Source: Cupriavidus sp. MP-37 (GTDB lineage: Bacteria > Pseudomonadota > Gammaproteobacteria > Burkholderiales > Burkholderiaceae). From it: a stretch of 64,000 nt of DNA. Shown piece after piece: positions 55,216 to 64,000 of the stretch; position 1 is the stretch's first letter; each line of letters opens with the position of its first letter. The DNA lies in assembly GCF_020618415.1 (NCBI RefSeq), contig NZ_CP085344.1, forward strand, positions 767,001-831,000, read 5' to 3'. Both the position numbers and the translations under genes were made by a program. Below the pieces are notes generated by a model, which was not told the DNA's origin, searched no databases, and was given only the letters and a program-made list of their open reading frames with translations.

Positions 55216-56214
55216 TCAGTCCAGCCGGATGCCGAGTTCGGCCACCAGTCGCTTGTCGCTGGCGAACTGCGACGCGGCGTAGTGCTGGTAGTCGGCGGTA
55301 TTCATATAGCGGTTGGGCATCGATTCGGCTTCCAGCGCGCGCACGTAGACGGGGTCCGCCGTGGCCTGGCGGAAGGCGTCGTGCAGCGTGGTGACCACCG
55401 CGTGGTCCAGCGCACGCGGGCCGGCAATGCCGATTTCCGACTGCACGGTGATGTCGTAGCCCAGTTCGCGCAAGGTCGGCACGGCCTGCCAGCGCTTCAG
55501 GCGCTGCGGCTCGGCCACGGCCAGCAGGCGCACCTTGCCGGCTTCGGCCATGGCACCCCAGCCGGCTTCGATCATCACGTCGACATGGCCGCCCAGCAGC
55601 GCCGAGAGCGCATCGGCGCCGCCCTTGAACGGGATGAAGTTGAGCCGGATGCCGGCCTGCTGCTCGAGCCGGCGCACGGTGATCTGGCCGAGCGAACCGG
55701 TGCCCACGGCGGCCACGTTGAGCTTGCTGGGGTTGGCGCGCGCATATTCGATGAAGTCGCCGAAGCGCTTCCACGGCGAGCCCGCCGGCACGGAGATGCC
55801 GTACACATAGCTGGTCAGGCCGATGATGTAGGTGAAGTCTTTGCGGGCGTCGTAGCTCACCGGCTGCAAGTGGGGCAGGCGGAACAGCGCCGGCGTGATC
55901 AACGCCAGCGTGTAGCCGTCGCGTGCCGCGCCGCGCGCCATCGCCGCGGGCCCCAGCGTGCCGCTTACGCCGGGCTGGTTCTGGATCACGATCGGCTGGC
56001 CCAGCGTCTTCGAGGCGGCCAGGCACAGCGCCCGCATCTGCACGTCGGTGGCGCCGCCGGCAGTAAAAGGCACGATCAGGGTGATGGGGCGCGCAGGCCA
56101 GCCCTGGGCCCGCACGGTGGCGGGCAGGCCGAAAGCGGCCATGGCGGGAGCGAGGGCAGCTGCCGGCAGCGCGTTCAGCAAGGCGCGGCGACGGGCGTCG
56201 AAGGTCGGGGGCAT
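55216..56214 (-). CDS. Bug-type solute-binding receptor
   Basis: A 332-residue periplasmic receptor. The signal region is basic then Ala-rich (RRRALLNALPAAALAPAMA), then PITLIVPFTAGGATDVQMRAL, LLGGHVDVMIEAG and the C-terminal Bug tail. No membrane partner genes lie beside it. It is the last-read gene ahead of the class II aldolase on the minus strand and is divergent from a LysR gene, its likely regulator. Confidence 0.92.
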   Translation of the reverse strand: MPPTFDARRRALLNALPAAALAPAMAAFGLPATVRAQGWPARPITLIVPFTAGGATDVQMRALCLAASKTLGQPIVIQNQPGVSGTLGPAAMARGAARDGYTLALITPALFRLPHLQPVSYDARKDFTYIIGLTSYVYGISVPAGSPWKRFGDFIEYARANPSKLNVAAVGTGSLGQITVRRLEQQAGIRLNFIPFKGGADALSALLGGHVDVMIEAGWGAMAEAGKVRLLAVAEPQRLKRWQAVPTLRELGYDITVQSEIGIAGPRALDHAVVTTLHDAFRQATADPVYVRALEAESMPNRYMNTADYQHYAASQFASDKRLVAELGIRLD

Positions 56215-56456
56215 GGGGTCTCCTGTTCTGGTCGGCGGCAGCGCGCGCTCGGGTGGAGCCGGATGCGTGCAAGGCGTCCCGTGTGTCCGGGCTGTGCAGG
56301 ATCACCGTCCTGTGCTGCCTGCGGAAAAGTCTATGGCGCCTGCCTGCGTGCCGGGATGCCGGCTCCCGGCAAAGCGATTCCGAACTGGAATCACGCACTA
56401 GAATGGCCGCGCCGGACCGGCAACACCGCGCAACCCCGGCCCGTTACTGGAATGCC

Positions 56457-57356
56457 ATGAAAACCGAAGACCTACGACTGTTCCTGGCGGTAGCCGAGCA
56501 CGGCAACCTGCACAAGGCCGCAGGCACGCTGGGACTGACCCAGTCGTCGCTGTCCAAGGTGTTGGCGCGGCTGGAGGCGGAAGCCGGCTTGCAGCTGTTC
56601 GAACGCATGCCGCGCGGCGTCATGCTGACCGCGGTCGGGCACAAGCTGCTGGCGCACGCACGGCGCATCGTGCTGGCCAATGACGACATGGAGAGCGAGA
56701 TCAACGACGAGCGTCACGCGCGCGTCGGCCAGGTGCGCGTGGCGACGTTGCCGCACCTGGTGCCGTCGCTGTTCTCGCCGCTGCTGGAGCAGTTCCTGGC
56801 CAGCCGGCCGCTGGCCCGGTTCTCGATCGCCACCCACCTGAGCCCGCAGCTGATGGCGGCGCTCCAGGGCGGCGAGGTGGACCTGGTCTGCGCCGCCATG
56901 CCGGATGGAGCCACCGAGGGTGTCCAGTACCTGCCGCTGGGGGCGCTGACACTGCAAGTGGTGGCGCGGACGGATCATCCACGCCGCGCGCGCTGGCGTT
57001 CGCTGGCCGATCTGGTCGACGAGGCTTGGGTCGCGCCCGCCACCTCGCTCTATGTGCGCAGCGGCTTTGAGGGGCGCTTCACCAGCCGCGGGCTACCGCC
57101 ACCGCGCGTGACGGTTGAAAGCACCAGCTCGTCGGTGTCGTTTGCCGACCTGCTGCGCAACACCGACCTGCTCGGCATCATGCCCCAGCGCCTGCTGCGA
57201 CAGGCGGTGGGGCAGGGGCTGCAAGCCATCGAGGGTGAGGACATGTACTGGCGGTATGAGCTGGCCGTGTTCTGGCGAGCCAGCGCCTACCTGTCGCCGC
57301 TGTGCCGCGACTTCCGCGATGCGCTGGTGCACTGGTGCGGGGAAGCTGGCATCTGA
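56457..57356 (+). CDS. LysR family transcriptional regulator
   Basis: A 299-residue regulator starting MKTEDLRLFLAVAEHGNLHK, with the winged helix-turn-helix (AAGTLGLTQSSLSKVLARLE) at about 20-39 and an effector domain of normal length. It sits between two convergently placed Bug receptor genes, so it may control one or both. Confidence 0.93.
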   Translation: MKTEDLRLFLAVAEHGNLHKAAGTLGLTQSSLSKVLARLEAEAGLQLFERMPRGVMLTAVGHKLLAHARRIVLANDDMESEINDERHARVGQVRVATLPHLVPSLFSPLLEQFLASRPLARFSIATHLSPQLMAALQGGEVDLVCAAMPDGATEGVQYLPLGALTLQVVARTDHPRRARWRSLADLVDEAWVAPATSLYVRSGFEGRFTSRGLPPPRVTVESTSSSVSFADLLRNTDLLGIMPQRLLRQAVGQGLQAIEGEDMYWRYELAVFWRASAYLSPLCRDFRDALVHWCGEAGI

Positions 57357-57379
57357 ACAGGCGCAGGCGGCGCGGCGGC

Positions 57380-58372
57380 TCAATCCAGCCGAATATTGTT
57401 TTCCTTGATCACGCTGCCCCAGTACGCCTGGTCGGCACGGGTCGTCGCCGCGAACGCCGCCGGCTGCGTGGTCTTGACGATCAGGCCCAGGTCGCCCAGC
57501 CGCTGGCGGATGTCGGGCGCGGCCATCACGGTTTCGACGTCCGCCGCGATCTTGTCGACGATGGCCTGCGGCGTGCCGGCGGTGGTAAACAGGCCCAGCC
57601 AGGCGGGGCCGTCCAGGCCCTTGAAGCCGAGTTCCTGGAAGGTCGGCACGTCGGGCAGCATCGGCGCGCGGGTGTTGCCGGTCACCGCCAGCGGCTGCAG
57701 CTTGCCGGTGCGCGCGTGCTGGCGCACCGTCATCGGCGACAGCGTGCCCAGCGAGATCTGGCCGCCGATCAGGTCGGTGGCGATCGGCGCTTCGCCCTTG
57801 TACGGCACGTGCACCAGCTGGGCGCCGGCATTCTTCAGGAACACCTGCATGTAGAGGTGGGCGCCGGTGCCGATGCCATAGGTGCCATAGGAGAATTTGT
57901 CCGGCTGGGACTTGGCCAGGGCCACCATCTGCGGCAGCGTGCGCGGCATGGCGCTGCTGGCGGTCAGCACCAGGCTGGAGGTGCACAGCTGGCCGATGGC
58001 GGTGAGGTCGCGCAGCGGGTCGAACGGCGGCTTGGCCACCATATAAGGCGTCTGCACCAGGCTGGGCAGGCCCAGCAGCAGCGTGTAGCCATCCGGCTGC
58101 GCCTTGGCGACCACGTCGGCGCCGATCATGCCGCCCACGCCGGGGCGGTTCTCGACGATCACCGGGCGCTGCCACAGCTTGCCCAGCGGGTCGCCCAGCG
58201 CGCGCGCCAGCACGTCAGTGGCGCCCCCGGGCGGATACGGCACGACCAGCCGCACCGGGCGCGCGGGCCAGGACTGCTGGGCCCGGGCCGGGCCGATTCC
58301 CAGGGTTGAAGCGGCGGCGGCCAGGGATCCGGCTCCCAGCCAGTGCAGGGCCTTGCGGCGGTCGGCTTGCAT
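57380..58372 (-). CDS. Bug-type solute-binding receptor
   Basis: A 330-residue periplasmic receptor. A signal peptide with ALHWLGAGSLAAAASTLG precedes ARAQ cleavage; then PVRLVVPYPPGGATDVLARAL, KAQPDGYTLLLGL, VPYKGEAPIATDLIGGQI. GGAGG supports the start at 58372 over upstream Met codons. Like the receptor at 55216 it lacks transporter membrane genes nearby. Confidence 0.92.
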   Translation of the reverse strand: MQADRRKALHWLGAGSLAAAASTLGIGPARAQQSWPARPVRLVVPYPPGGATDVLARALGDPLGKLWQRPVIVENRPGVGGMIGADVVAKAQPDGYTLLLGLPSLVQTPYMVAKPPFDPLRDLTAIGQLCTSSLVLTASSAMPRTLPQMVALAKSQPDKFSYGTYGIGTGAHLYMQVFLKNAGAQLVHVPYKGEAPIATDLIGGQISLGTLSPMTVRQHARTGKLQPLAVTGNTRAPMLPDVPTFQELGFKGLDGPAWLGLFTTAGTPQAIVDKIAADVETVMAAPDIRQRLGDLGLIVKTTQPAAFAATTRADQAYWGSVIKENNIRLD

Positions 58373-58648
58373 GATGTTTCCTCCAAGGTTGACGTCATGT
58401 CGGCATGCGGCCCCTGGCGTCAGCGCAGGTGGCCACGGCAAGGCGCAGCGTACGAGGCCGCGGCGCGTCGCGGCATCGACGGAATGGACGAAAACGGTGG
58501 GGAGTAGTTACCCGGATCGGGTTTGCGCAGGGCATGCGGCCGTACCGCGATTCGAACCGCGGCATCGCTTAAGATGGCGCCGCCGCTGCCGGCGCGTTCA
58601 GTCAGTCCGGTCCGTGCGGCGCTTGATCCATTTCCTGCTTGATCCAAC

Positions 58649-59092
58649 ATGGCCCGCCTCAAACTCGAACTGCCCGCCGACCAGCTTTGCTACGCCACAC
58701 ACCTCACTGTGCGCGTGACGGACATCAATTCGGCCAACCACCTTGCCAATGATTCGATGATCTCAATGATTTCAGAGGCGCGGGCGCGGTTCCTGTTCGA
58801 ATTCGGCAGCGAGGATGTGCGCGAGGAAGGGGTGGGGATCATCGTCACCGACCTGGCCACGATGTACCGCAACGAGGCCCATGCGCGCGACCAGCTGCTG
58901 TTCGAGGTGGGCGTGATGGACTTCAACAAGTATGGCGGCGACATCATCTTCCGCATCACGCGGCCGGCCGATGGCGCGCTGATCGCGATGGCCAAGTCGG
59001 GCTTCGTCTTTTTCGACTACGTGGCCAAGCGCGTGGTGGCGATGCCGGCAGGATTCGCCGGGCGCTTCCCCAAGGTGAACTGGGTGGAATAG
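58649..59092 (+). CDS. hotdog-fold thioesterase
   Basis: A 147-residue 4HBT-type thioesterase: ELPADQLCYATHLTVRVTDINSANHLANDSMISMISEARARFLFEFG (read in parts) carries the Asn/His-x-Leu-x-Asn-Asp active-site turn of the family and the helix that follows. It hydrolyses acyl-CoA or acyl-carrier thioesters. A single gene. Confidence 0.9.
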   Translation: MARLKLELPADQLCYATHLTVRVTDINSANHLANDSMISMISEARARFLFEFGSEDVREEGVGIIVTDLATMYRNEAHARDQLLFEVGVMDFNKYGGDIIFRITRPADGALIAMAKSGFVFFDYVAKRVVAMPAGFAGRFPKVNWVE

Positions 59093-59146
59093 CCGCCGGC
59101 GTGGCGCAGTCCGGCGACCGCGCCACGGCTTTGCCGGCAAGGCGGC

Positions 59147-60046
59147 TCAGGCCTTGCGCTCGCCGCCAAGCGCTTCGGTCAGGTCGACCAGCATGCCGGA
59201 CAGCTCGCCCGCCATCATGGTGAAGTCCGCGTCGAAGCGCTCGTCTTCATCGTGCGCGGTGCCGTCGGCCTGTTCCTTGATCACGTCGAGCGGCGCCACC
59301 TTCTTGACCACCAGCCCGTCGGTCAGCACGAACGAGACGCGGTCGTTCCAGGTCATCGCCAGGCGCGTGCAGCGCTTGCCGGCGGCGATATGGCGGCGCA
59401 GGTCTTCGGGGTCGAGCGGGTGGCGCACGTAGCGGACCGTGGCCTTGCTTTCGGCGCCGGACTGCAGCTCGATTTCCTGGTCGACGGTAAAGCCGGCGGG
59501 GGCCGCATCGCCGGCCAGCCATTCGGTCATCGCCGCCACCGGCGACTGGTTGACGTGCAGGTTGATCAGCGGCAGCGGGTCCAGCGCCTTGAACAGCATG
59601 CCGCGCACTTCATCGGCCTTGGCCGCGGCGGCGGCGTCGATGGCAAGCCAGCCGTTGTCCGGGTCGATCCACACGCGCGTGTCGCGGCGGATGCTGAAGG
59701 CGCGCGGCAGCAGTTCTTCGGTGACCTGCTCCTTCAGTTCCTTCAGTTGCTTGCGGCCCGGCTTGTAGCCTTGCTGCTCTTCGATCTCTGCGGCGCGGGC
59801 GCGCGTGACCTGGTTGACCACGGTGGTTGGCAGCAGCTTTTTTTCGGTGCGCAGCGTCAGCAGCATCTGGCGGCCGACGGTATGGACCAGCTGGCCGTTG
59901 TCACGGGGCGAGGCCCAGCCTTGCGTCTGCATTTCGAGGCTGGTGCCGGGAAAGAAGGCGTGCTTCGCCAGGCTGGCTTCGACCTCGTCGGCGCTCGGCG
60001 ACCACGGGGCGGAGAAACGATGGACCTGCAGATTCTTGAACCACAT
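59147..60046 (-). CDS. rdgC: recombination-associated protein RdgC
   Basis: A 299-residue DNA-binding ring protein that modulates RecA. The start [11 protein letters not shown] is the family N-terminus, then [44 protein letters not shown] (read in parts), and the C-terminal [12 protein letters not shown]. The longer upstream frame reads into the SYLF gene region and is not used. Length is normal. Confidence 0.96.
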   Translation of the reverse strand: MWFKNLQVHRFSAPWSPSADEVEASLAKHAFFPGTSLEMQTQGWASPRDNGQLVHTVGRQMLLTLRTEKKLLPTTVVNQVTRARAAEIEEQQGYKPGRKQLKELKEQVTEELLPRAFSIRRDTRVWIDPDNGWLAIDAAAAAKADEVRGMLFKALDPLPLINLHVNQSPVAAMTEWLAGDAAPAGFTVDQEIELQSGAESKATVRYVRHPLDPEDLRRHIAAGKRCTRLAMTWNDRVSFVLTDGLVVKKVAPLDVIKEQADGTAHDEDERFDADFTMMAGELSGMLVDLTEALGGERKA

Positions 60047-60153
60047 GGGGAATTCGGCCAAAGGGACGAATTCTAACGCCCGCGGCGCGCGGTCAAGAAA
60101 AAACCCGGCGCCGCGCGACCTGACGGCCGCGCGGCGGCAACCGCTCAGCGCTG

Positions 60154-60732
60154 CTACAGGTCGAGCCGGGTGATCTTGCTGCCCTCGAAGCTCAGCCCCG
60201 CCATCAGGCCGGCATTGGTCAGCACGAAGCCGACGATGGGCTGCTGCGCGGTGTTGGTGTCGAGCACGCCGTTTGCGCCAATCGTGGCCAGCGCCACGGT
60301 GGCATCGACGCCCGCGGTCCAGCCGCTGCTGCGCACGAATTTGTCGTAGGCGTCCTGCGTCATGAACATCAGGATCACCGACTTGGACTGCGCCCCGATC
60401 TGCCAGCCGACCGAGCCCGAGATCAGCCGGTAATAGCCGCGCGTGCCGCCGCCCGAGCGCAGCGCGCCGTCGCCATACTCGCCGCCGACGATAAAGCCGG
60501 CCGACAGGGTCTTCGGGAACACCAGGATGCCGCGCGCGCGGTTGCCCAGCTCGCGCGAGCCGTTGACCGAGCTGTACAGGCGCGACAGCGTGGCGTCCGC
60601 GCCGGAGTCCAGTTCGCGCCGGCGCGCGCCCTTGTCGGCAGGCGCGTCGGGCTTGGTGGTGGTGCACGCGCCGGTGGCCAGCGTGCCGAGGGCCAGACCC
60701 GCGCTGGCCGAAAGGAAGGTTCGACGTTTCAT
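60154..60732 (-). CDS. SYLF (YSC84-like) domain lipoprotein
   Basis: A 192-residue protein with a lipoprotein-like signal ([21 protein letters not shown], lipobox near residue 23), then the SYLF domain: [23 protein letters not shown] (read in parts), [17 protein letters not shown] and the C-terminal [21 protein letters not shown] proteins bind lipids. Start at 60732 has GGAG upstream. Confidence 0.9.
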   Translation of the reverse strand: MKRRTFLSASAGLALGTLATGACTTTKPDAPADKGARRRELDSGADATLSRLYSSVNGSRELGNRARGILVFPKTLSAGFIVGGEYGDGALRSGGGTRGYYRLISGSVGWQIGAQSKSVILMFMTQDAYDKFVRSSGWTAGVDATVALATIGANGVLDTNTAQQPIVGFVLTNAGLMAGLSFEGSKITRLDL

Positions 60733-60945
60733 CTCGTCTCCTTGGTGTTGTTGTCGCCTTTGAAGCATAGGCGCCGAAATCACCTGGGCAAATGATTCAG
60801 GCCAAGGAGTCGTTTCCATTTGTGACGAAGGTGGTGCAGGATGGGCGTTCGCGGCCAGAATAATGGACCTTGCGCCCGCTACGTCCCATGGCTGGCTTAT
60901 GCCCCCATGTGACCGCCGCGGCGCCGTCACCGCATCTTGATCCGC

Positions 60946-61359
60946 ATGAAAAAACTTCTCACCGCCTTGCCGCTGCTTCTGCTGGCCGCATGCGCGTCCC
61001 AGCCTCCGGGTGCTTCCACAGACGCCGCGGCATCGGCCCCGGCGGCCGACACCGGCAGCGAATGGCAGGCGCTGCGCGCCAAATACATGGATTGCACGCA
61101 GAAGAAGGCGAACGACAACCTGTCGGCCAAGGGCCAGTCGAAGGACGTGGCCGATCTCGCGCTGGCCGCGTGCCAGCCGGAACTGGACGCGATGCACACT
61201 GCCTTCCGCGGTTATCTCGATGCGCAGATGTCGTCGTCGCACGGCAAGAGCAGCGCACGCCAGGCGGCCGCGCGCGTGACCAGCGACACCCGCGACAAGG
61301 CGCGCCATTACCTGGTGCGCTACGTCGAGCGCGAGCGCTACCTGGCCCGCCAGAACTGA
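60946..61359 (+). CDS. small lipoprotein of unknown function
   Basis: A 137-residue protein with a clear lipoprotein signal: MKKLLTALPLLLLAACASQP with the LAAC lipobox near residue 18. The mature part has two Cys (DCTQKK; ACQPEL) that may form a disulfide and a charged helical C-terminus. No named domain is recognised. Confidence 0.85.
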   Translation: MKKLLTALPLLLLAACASQPPGASTDAAASAPAADTGSEWQALRAKYMDCTQKKANDNLSAKGQSKDVADLALAACQPELDAMHTAFRGYLDAQMSSSHGKSSARQAAARVTSDTRDKARHYLVRYVERERYLARQN

Positions 61360-61378
61360 CGGCGGGCGCGCCGGCGGC

Positions 61379-62212
61379 TCAGAGCATTTCCAGCGGCCCC
61401 GGGCCGTCGGGCGGTGGGAAGATGCGGTCGATCTCGGCCAGCTGGGCCGGTGACAGCGTCTTCGACAGCGCCTCCAGGTTTTCCTGCAGGCGCTCGCGCC
61501 GGCTGGTCTTGGGGATGGCGATGACGCCGTCCTGCGCCAGCAGCCAGGCCAGCGCCGCCTGCGCCGCGCTCATGCCGTGGTCGCGCGCGAAGCGCTTGAG
61601 CCCGGGATGCCCCAGCAGCCGCGACTGCTCGATCGGGGAATAGGCCATCACCGGCACGCCGCGCTGGCGCAGCCAGGGCAACAGGTCCCACTCGATGCCG
61701 CGCCGCCCCAGGTTGTACAGCAGCTGGTTGGTCGCCACGCGGCTGCCGCCGGGCGCGTCCCACAATTCCTGCATATCGGACAGGTCAAGATTGCTGACGC
61801 CCCAGTGGCGGATCTTGCCGTCGCGCTGCAGCGCCTCCATGGCCCGCACCGTCTCTTCCAGCGGCACGCCGCCGCGCCAGTGCAGCAGATACAGGTCGAT
61901 GCGGTCGGTGCGCAGCCGCTTCAGGCTGCGCTCGCAGGCCTGCACGGTGCCGCGCCGGCTGGCGTTGAAGGGGTAGACCTTGCTGACCAGGAAGGCCTGG
62001 TCGCGCCGGCCGGCGATGGCCTCGCCGATCATGGCCTCGGACTGGCCTTCGCCATACATCTCGGCGGTATCGATCAGGCGCAGGCCCAGGTCCAGCCCCA
62101 GGCGCAGCGTGGCGATCTCCTCCGCGCGCGCGGCGGGCGACTCGCCCATATTCCATGTGCCCATGCCGAGCGCCGGGACGCGCTCGCCGTCGGGCAGGGT
62201 GACTTGCTTCAT
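61379..62212 (-). CDS. aldo/keto reductase
   Basis: A 277-residue NADPH-dependent reductase. LPDGERVPALGMGTWNMGE at the start, the catalytic region LRLIDTAEMYGEGQSE (Asp, Tyr) at about 43-58, VSKVYPFNASR (Lys) and the NADP-binding IPKTSRRERLQENL near the C-terminus. Starts at 62212; the frame open upstream lacks a ribosome site. Substrate unknown. Confidence 0.93.
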   Translation of the reverse strand: MKQVTLPDGERVPALGMGTWNMGESPAARAEEIATLRLGLDLGLRLIDTAEMYGEGQSEAMIGEAIAGRRDQAFLVSKVYPFNASRRGTVQACERSLKRLRTDRIDLYLLHWRGGVPLEETVRAMEALQRDGKIRHWGVSNLDLSDMQELWDAPGGSRVATNQLLYNLGRRGIEWDLLPWLRQRGVPVMAYSPIEQSRLLGHPGLKRFARDHGMSAAQAALAWLLAQDGVIAIPKTSRRERLQENLEALSKTLSPAQLAEIDRIFPPPDGPGPLEML

Positions 62213-62312
62213 CGCTTGGCTTCCAGGTTGGCCGGGATCGGGCGCCCGGCGGCACCCAACCACACTAGTTAACAACACCGGCAATGTACAACCGGCGCGC
62301 GCCGGCAATGCT

Positions 62313-63704
62313 TCAAACCAGTCCGGTCAGAAAATACAGCGCGATGACAAAGAACACCGCGGCGGTCTTGATCAGCGTGACCGCGAAGATATCGCGGTAG
62401 GACTCGCGGTGGGTCAGGCCGGTCACGGCCAGCAGCGTGATCACGGCGCCGTTGTGCGGCAGGGTGTCCATGCCGCCGCTGGCCATCGACACCACGCGGT
62501 GCAGCACTTCCAGCGGGATCTGCATGGCCTGTGCGCCGGCGATGAAGGTCTCCGACATCGCCGCCAGCGCAATGCTCATGCCACCCGAGGCCGAGCCGGT
62601 GATGCCGGCCAACGTGCTGACCGAGACCGCGGCATTGACCAGCGGGTTGGGAATCGCGCGCAGCGCGTCGCTGACCACCAGGAAGCCCGGCAGCGCGGCG
62701 ATGACGCCGCCGAAGCCGTATTCCGACGCGGTGTTCATCGAGGCCAGCAGCGCCCCGCCGACCGCGCCCTTGGTGCCCTCGGCAAAGCGTTCGCGCAGCG
62801 CGCCGAAGGCGCTCACCAGCACCACGGCGATGCCCAGCAGCAGCGCGCCTTCCACCGCCCAGATCGCGGTGACGCTGGCGATCTTGGTTTCCACCGGGCT
62901 GGCCAGGCCGGGCAGCGCCACGCTGCTGGATTCGCCGTACCACAGCGGAATCATCCGCGTCAGCCAGAAGTTGGCCACGCCCACCACCACCAGCGGCAGC
63001 AGCGCCAGCAGCGGGTGCGGCAGCTTGCCGGCCTGGCTGCGCTCGGGCTCGTTGCGCAGGTTGGTGCCATAGCCCTCGCCGCGCGCGGCGGCGGCGCGGC
63101 GGCGCCATTCCAGGTAGCTCAGGCCCACCACCAGGATAAACAGCGACCCCGCCACGCCCAGCACCGGCGCGGCCCACGAGGTGGTGTTGAAGAAATTGGT
63201 GGGGATGATGTTCTGGATCTGCGGCGTGCCCGGCAGCGAATCCATGGTGAACGAGAACGCGCCCAGCGCGATCGCACCCGGCATCAGCCGCTTGGGGATG
63301 TTGCTCTGGCGATACAGCTCGGCGGCAAACGGGTAGACCGCGAACACCACCACGAACAGCGACACGCCGCCATAGGTCAGCAGCGCGCACACCGTGACGA
63401 TCACCGCGTTGGCGCGCGAGCGCCCGATATAGCGGATCGCCGCGGCGACGATGGATTCGGAAAAGCCGGACAGCTCGACCACCTTGCCGAACACCGCGCC
63501 TAATAAGAACACGGGGAAATACAGCTTCACGAAGCCGACCATCTTCTCCATGAAGATGCCGCTGAACACCGGCGCCACCGCCGACGGGTCGGTCAGCAGC
63601 ACCGCGGCCAGCGCGGCGATCGGCGCGAACAGGATCACGCTGTAGCCGCGGTAAGCGGCGAACATCAGAAAGGCAAGGGCTGCCAGTACGATCAGGAACG
63701 ACAT
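62313..63704 (-). CDS. GntP-family permease
   Basis: A 463-residue transporter with about 12-13 membrane segments. GVSLFVVVFAVYPFAAELYRQSNIPKRLMPGAIALGAFSFTMDSLPGTPQIQNIIPT (read in parts) near residue 120-170 and GLSASGGMSIALAA-type segments are typical of the gluconate/organic-acid GntP group. The ligand may be a hydroxy-acid. GGAG precedes the start. Confidence 0.9.
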   Translation of the reverse strand: MSFLIVLAALAFLMFAAYRGYSVILFAPIAALAAVLLTDPSAVAPVFSGIFMEKMVGFVKLYFPVFLLGAVFGKVVELSGFSESIVAAAIRYIGRSRANAVIVTVCALLTYGGVSLFVVVFAVYPFAAELYRQSNIPKRLMPGAIALGAFSFTMDSLPGTPQIQNIIPTNFFNTTSWAAPVLGVAGSLFILVVGLSYLEWRRRAAAARGEGYGTNLRNEPERSQAGKLPHPLLALLPLVVVGVANFWLTRMIPLWYGESSSVALPGLASPVETKIASVTAIWAVEGALLLGIAVVLVSAFGALRERFAEGTKGAVGGALLASMNTASEYGFGGVIAALPGFLVVSDALRAIPNPLVNAAVSVSTLAGITGSASGGMSIALAAMSETFIAGAQAMQIPLEVLHRVVSMASGGMDTLPHNGAVITLLAVTGLTHRESYRDIFAVTLIKTAAVFFVIALYFLTGLV

Positions 63705-63907
63705 CGGATCTCCTTCAGGGTTGCCTTCTCCTGAGGTGCGGTCCGTTGCCGCGCGGGGGGCCTGCGCTTGTGGCGCGTTGTCTCTCTCTGTGCGTCAGGA
63801 AAAGGGATCAGCCGGCGACTGTGCCACAGCCTGGCCGGCGGCGAAACCCTTGGGGCTCGCCGCGGCCGCGGCGGTGGCGGGCGGCGGCAGGAAGGAGACG
63901 GCCGGCT

Positions 63908-64000
63908 TCACCCGTGCTGGTGGCGATACTCCTGCGTGCGTCCGCCGTAGCCATACGCCGCGGCGCGTGCGTCGATCACGTGGACGTAAGAGACCGGATG
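63908..64000 (-). CDS. C-terminal end of an unidentified protein, cut by the window edge
   Basis: The minus strand enters the window with a frame reading HPVSYVHVIDARAAAYGYG and then GRTQEYRHQHG before a stop. Only 30 residues are visible. The balance of Tyr, His and Arg is unlike random GC-rich frames, but no family is recognisable. It would lie upstream of, and on the same strand as, the GntP-type gene, with about 200 bases between. Confidence 0.4.
   Translation of the reverse strand, partial: HPVSYVHVIDARAAAYGYGGRTQEYRHQHG

Overview
The window looks like chromosome 1 of a Cupriavidus-type betaproteobacterium (family Burkholderiaceae). Its backbone is GC-rich, and the order rplU-rpmA-obgE-proB ... 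proS ... ffh-ccsA-pilS-pilR-ampD-nrdA-nrdB is the one familiar from that family. It also carries several orphan Bug-type solute-binding proteins and short REP-like palindromes between genes. The species assignment is inferred from gene order and composition, not from a search.

Layout. (1) 1-21,935 is housekeeping core: ribosomal proteins L21/L27, ObgE, ProB, a CNP1-like lipoprotein, RppH, ProS, a lytic transglycosylase, a prolyl-hydroxylase-like dioxygenase, a LysE exporter, Hpt, Ffh, a CcsA-like protein, a PilS/PilR-type two-component pair, AmpD, and class I ribonucleotide reductase behind a long, highly structured leader with two NrdR-box-like sites. (2) 21,936-about 42,550 is an accessory island with lower GC and different codon use. 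No integrase or transposase is visible in it. It holds a four-gene type II CBASS operon (CD-NTase, Cap2, Cap3, 2TM-SAVED effector), a SymE-like toxin, a LysR gene divergent from an unfamiliar cassette (63-residue peptide, asparagine-synthetase-like enzyme, APH-fold kinase, GNAT acetyltransferase), a lysine/alanine-rich DUF6496-like protein, a PaaX regulator divergent from an AidB-like flavoenzyme, an ABC exporter, a YciI-like protein, a type VI secretion effector module (PAAR, DUF4123 adaptor, small co-chaperone, Tox-REase-5 toxin, Imm52 immunity), gene remnants, and a two-module nucleotidyltransferase. The island seems to start inside the 3' end of nrdB, where codon use changes abruptly.

(3) 42,560-47,390 returns to GC-rich sequence with a catabolic set: LysR, Bug receptor, CaiB-type CoA-transferase, enoyl-CoA hydratase, and a GNAT enzyme. 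(4) 47,391-48,548 holds a very long G-tract/C-tract inverted repeat followed directly by an overlapping gene pair that resembles a HicA/HicB-like toxin-antitoxin module. (5) 48,588-64,000 is metabolic and envelope chromosome: AllA-like lyase, MFS transporter with a FadR-type regulator and two matching operator-like palindromes, a chemoreceptor, TauD-like dioxygenase, class II aldolase, two Bug receptors around a LysR gene, a thioesterase, RdgC, a SYLF protein, a lipoprotein, an aldo/keto reductase, a GntP-family permease, and the tail of one more gene.

The strongest candidates for something undescribed are the peptide/AsnB-like/kinase/acetyltransferase cassette (28,700-32,037), the tandem nucleotidyltransferase (41,030-42,499), the HicAB-like pair with its G/C hairpin (47,616-48,548), and the nrdA leader with mutually exclusive pairings (17,474-17,634). 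The CBASS operon and the TseT-like effector module are clear examples of known systems.
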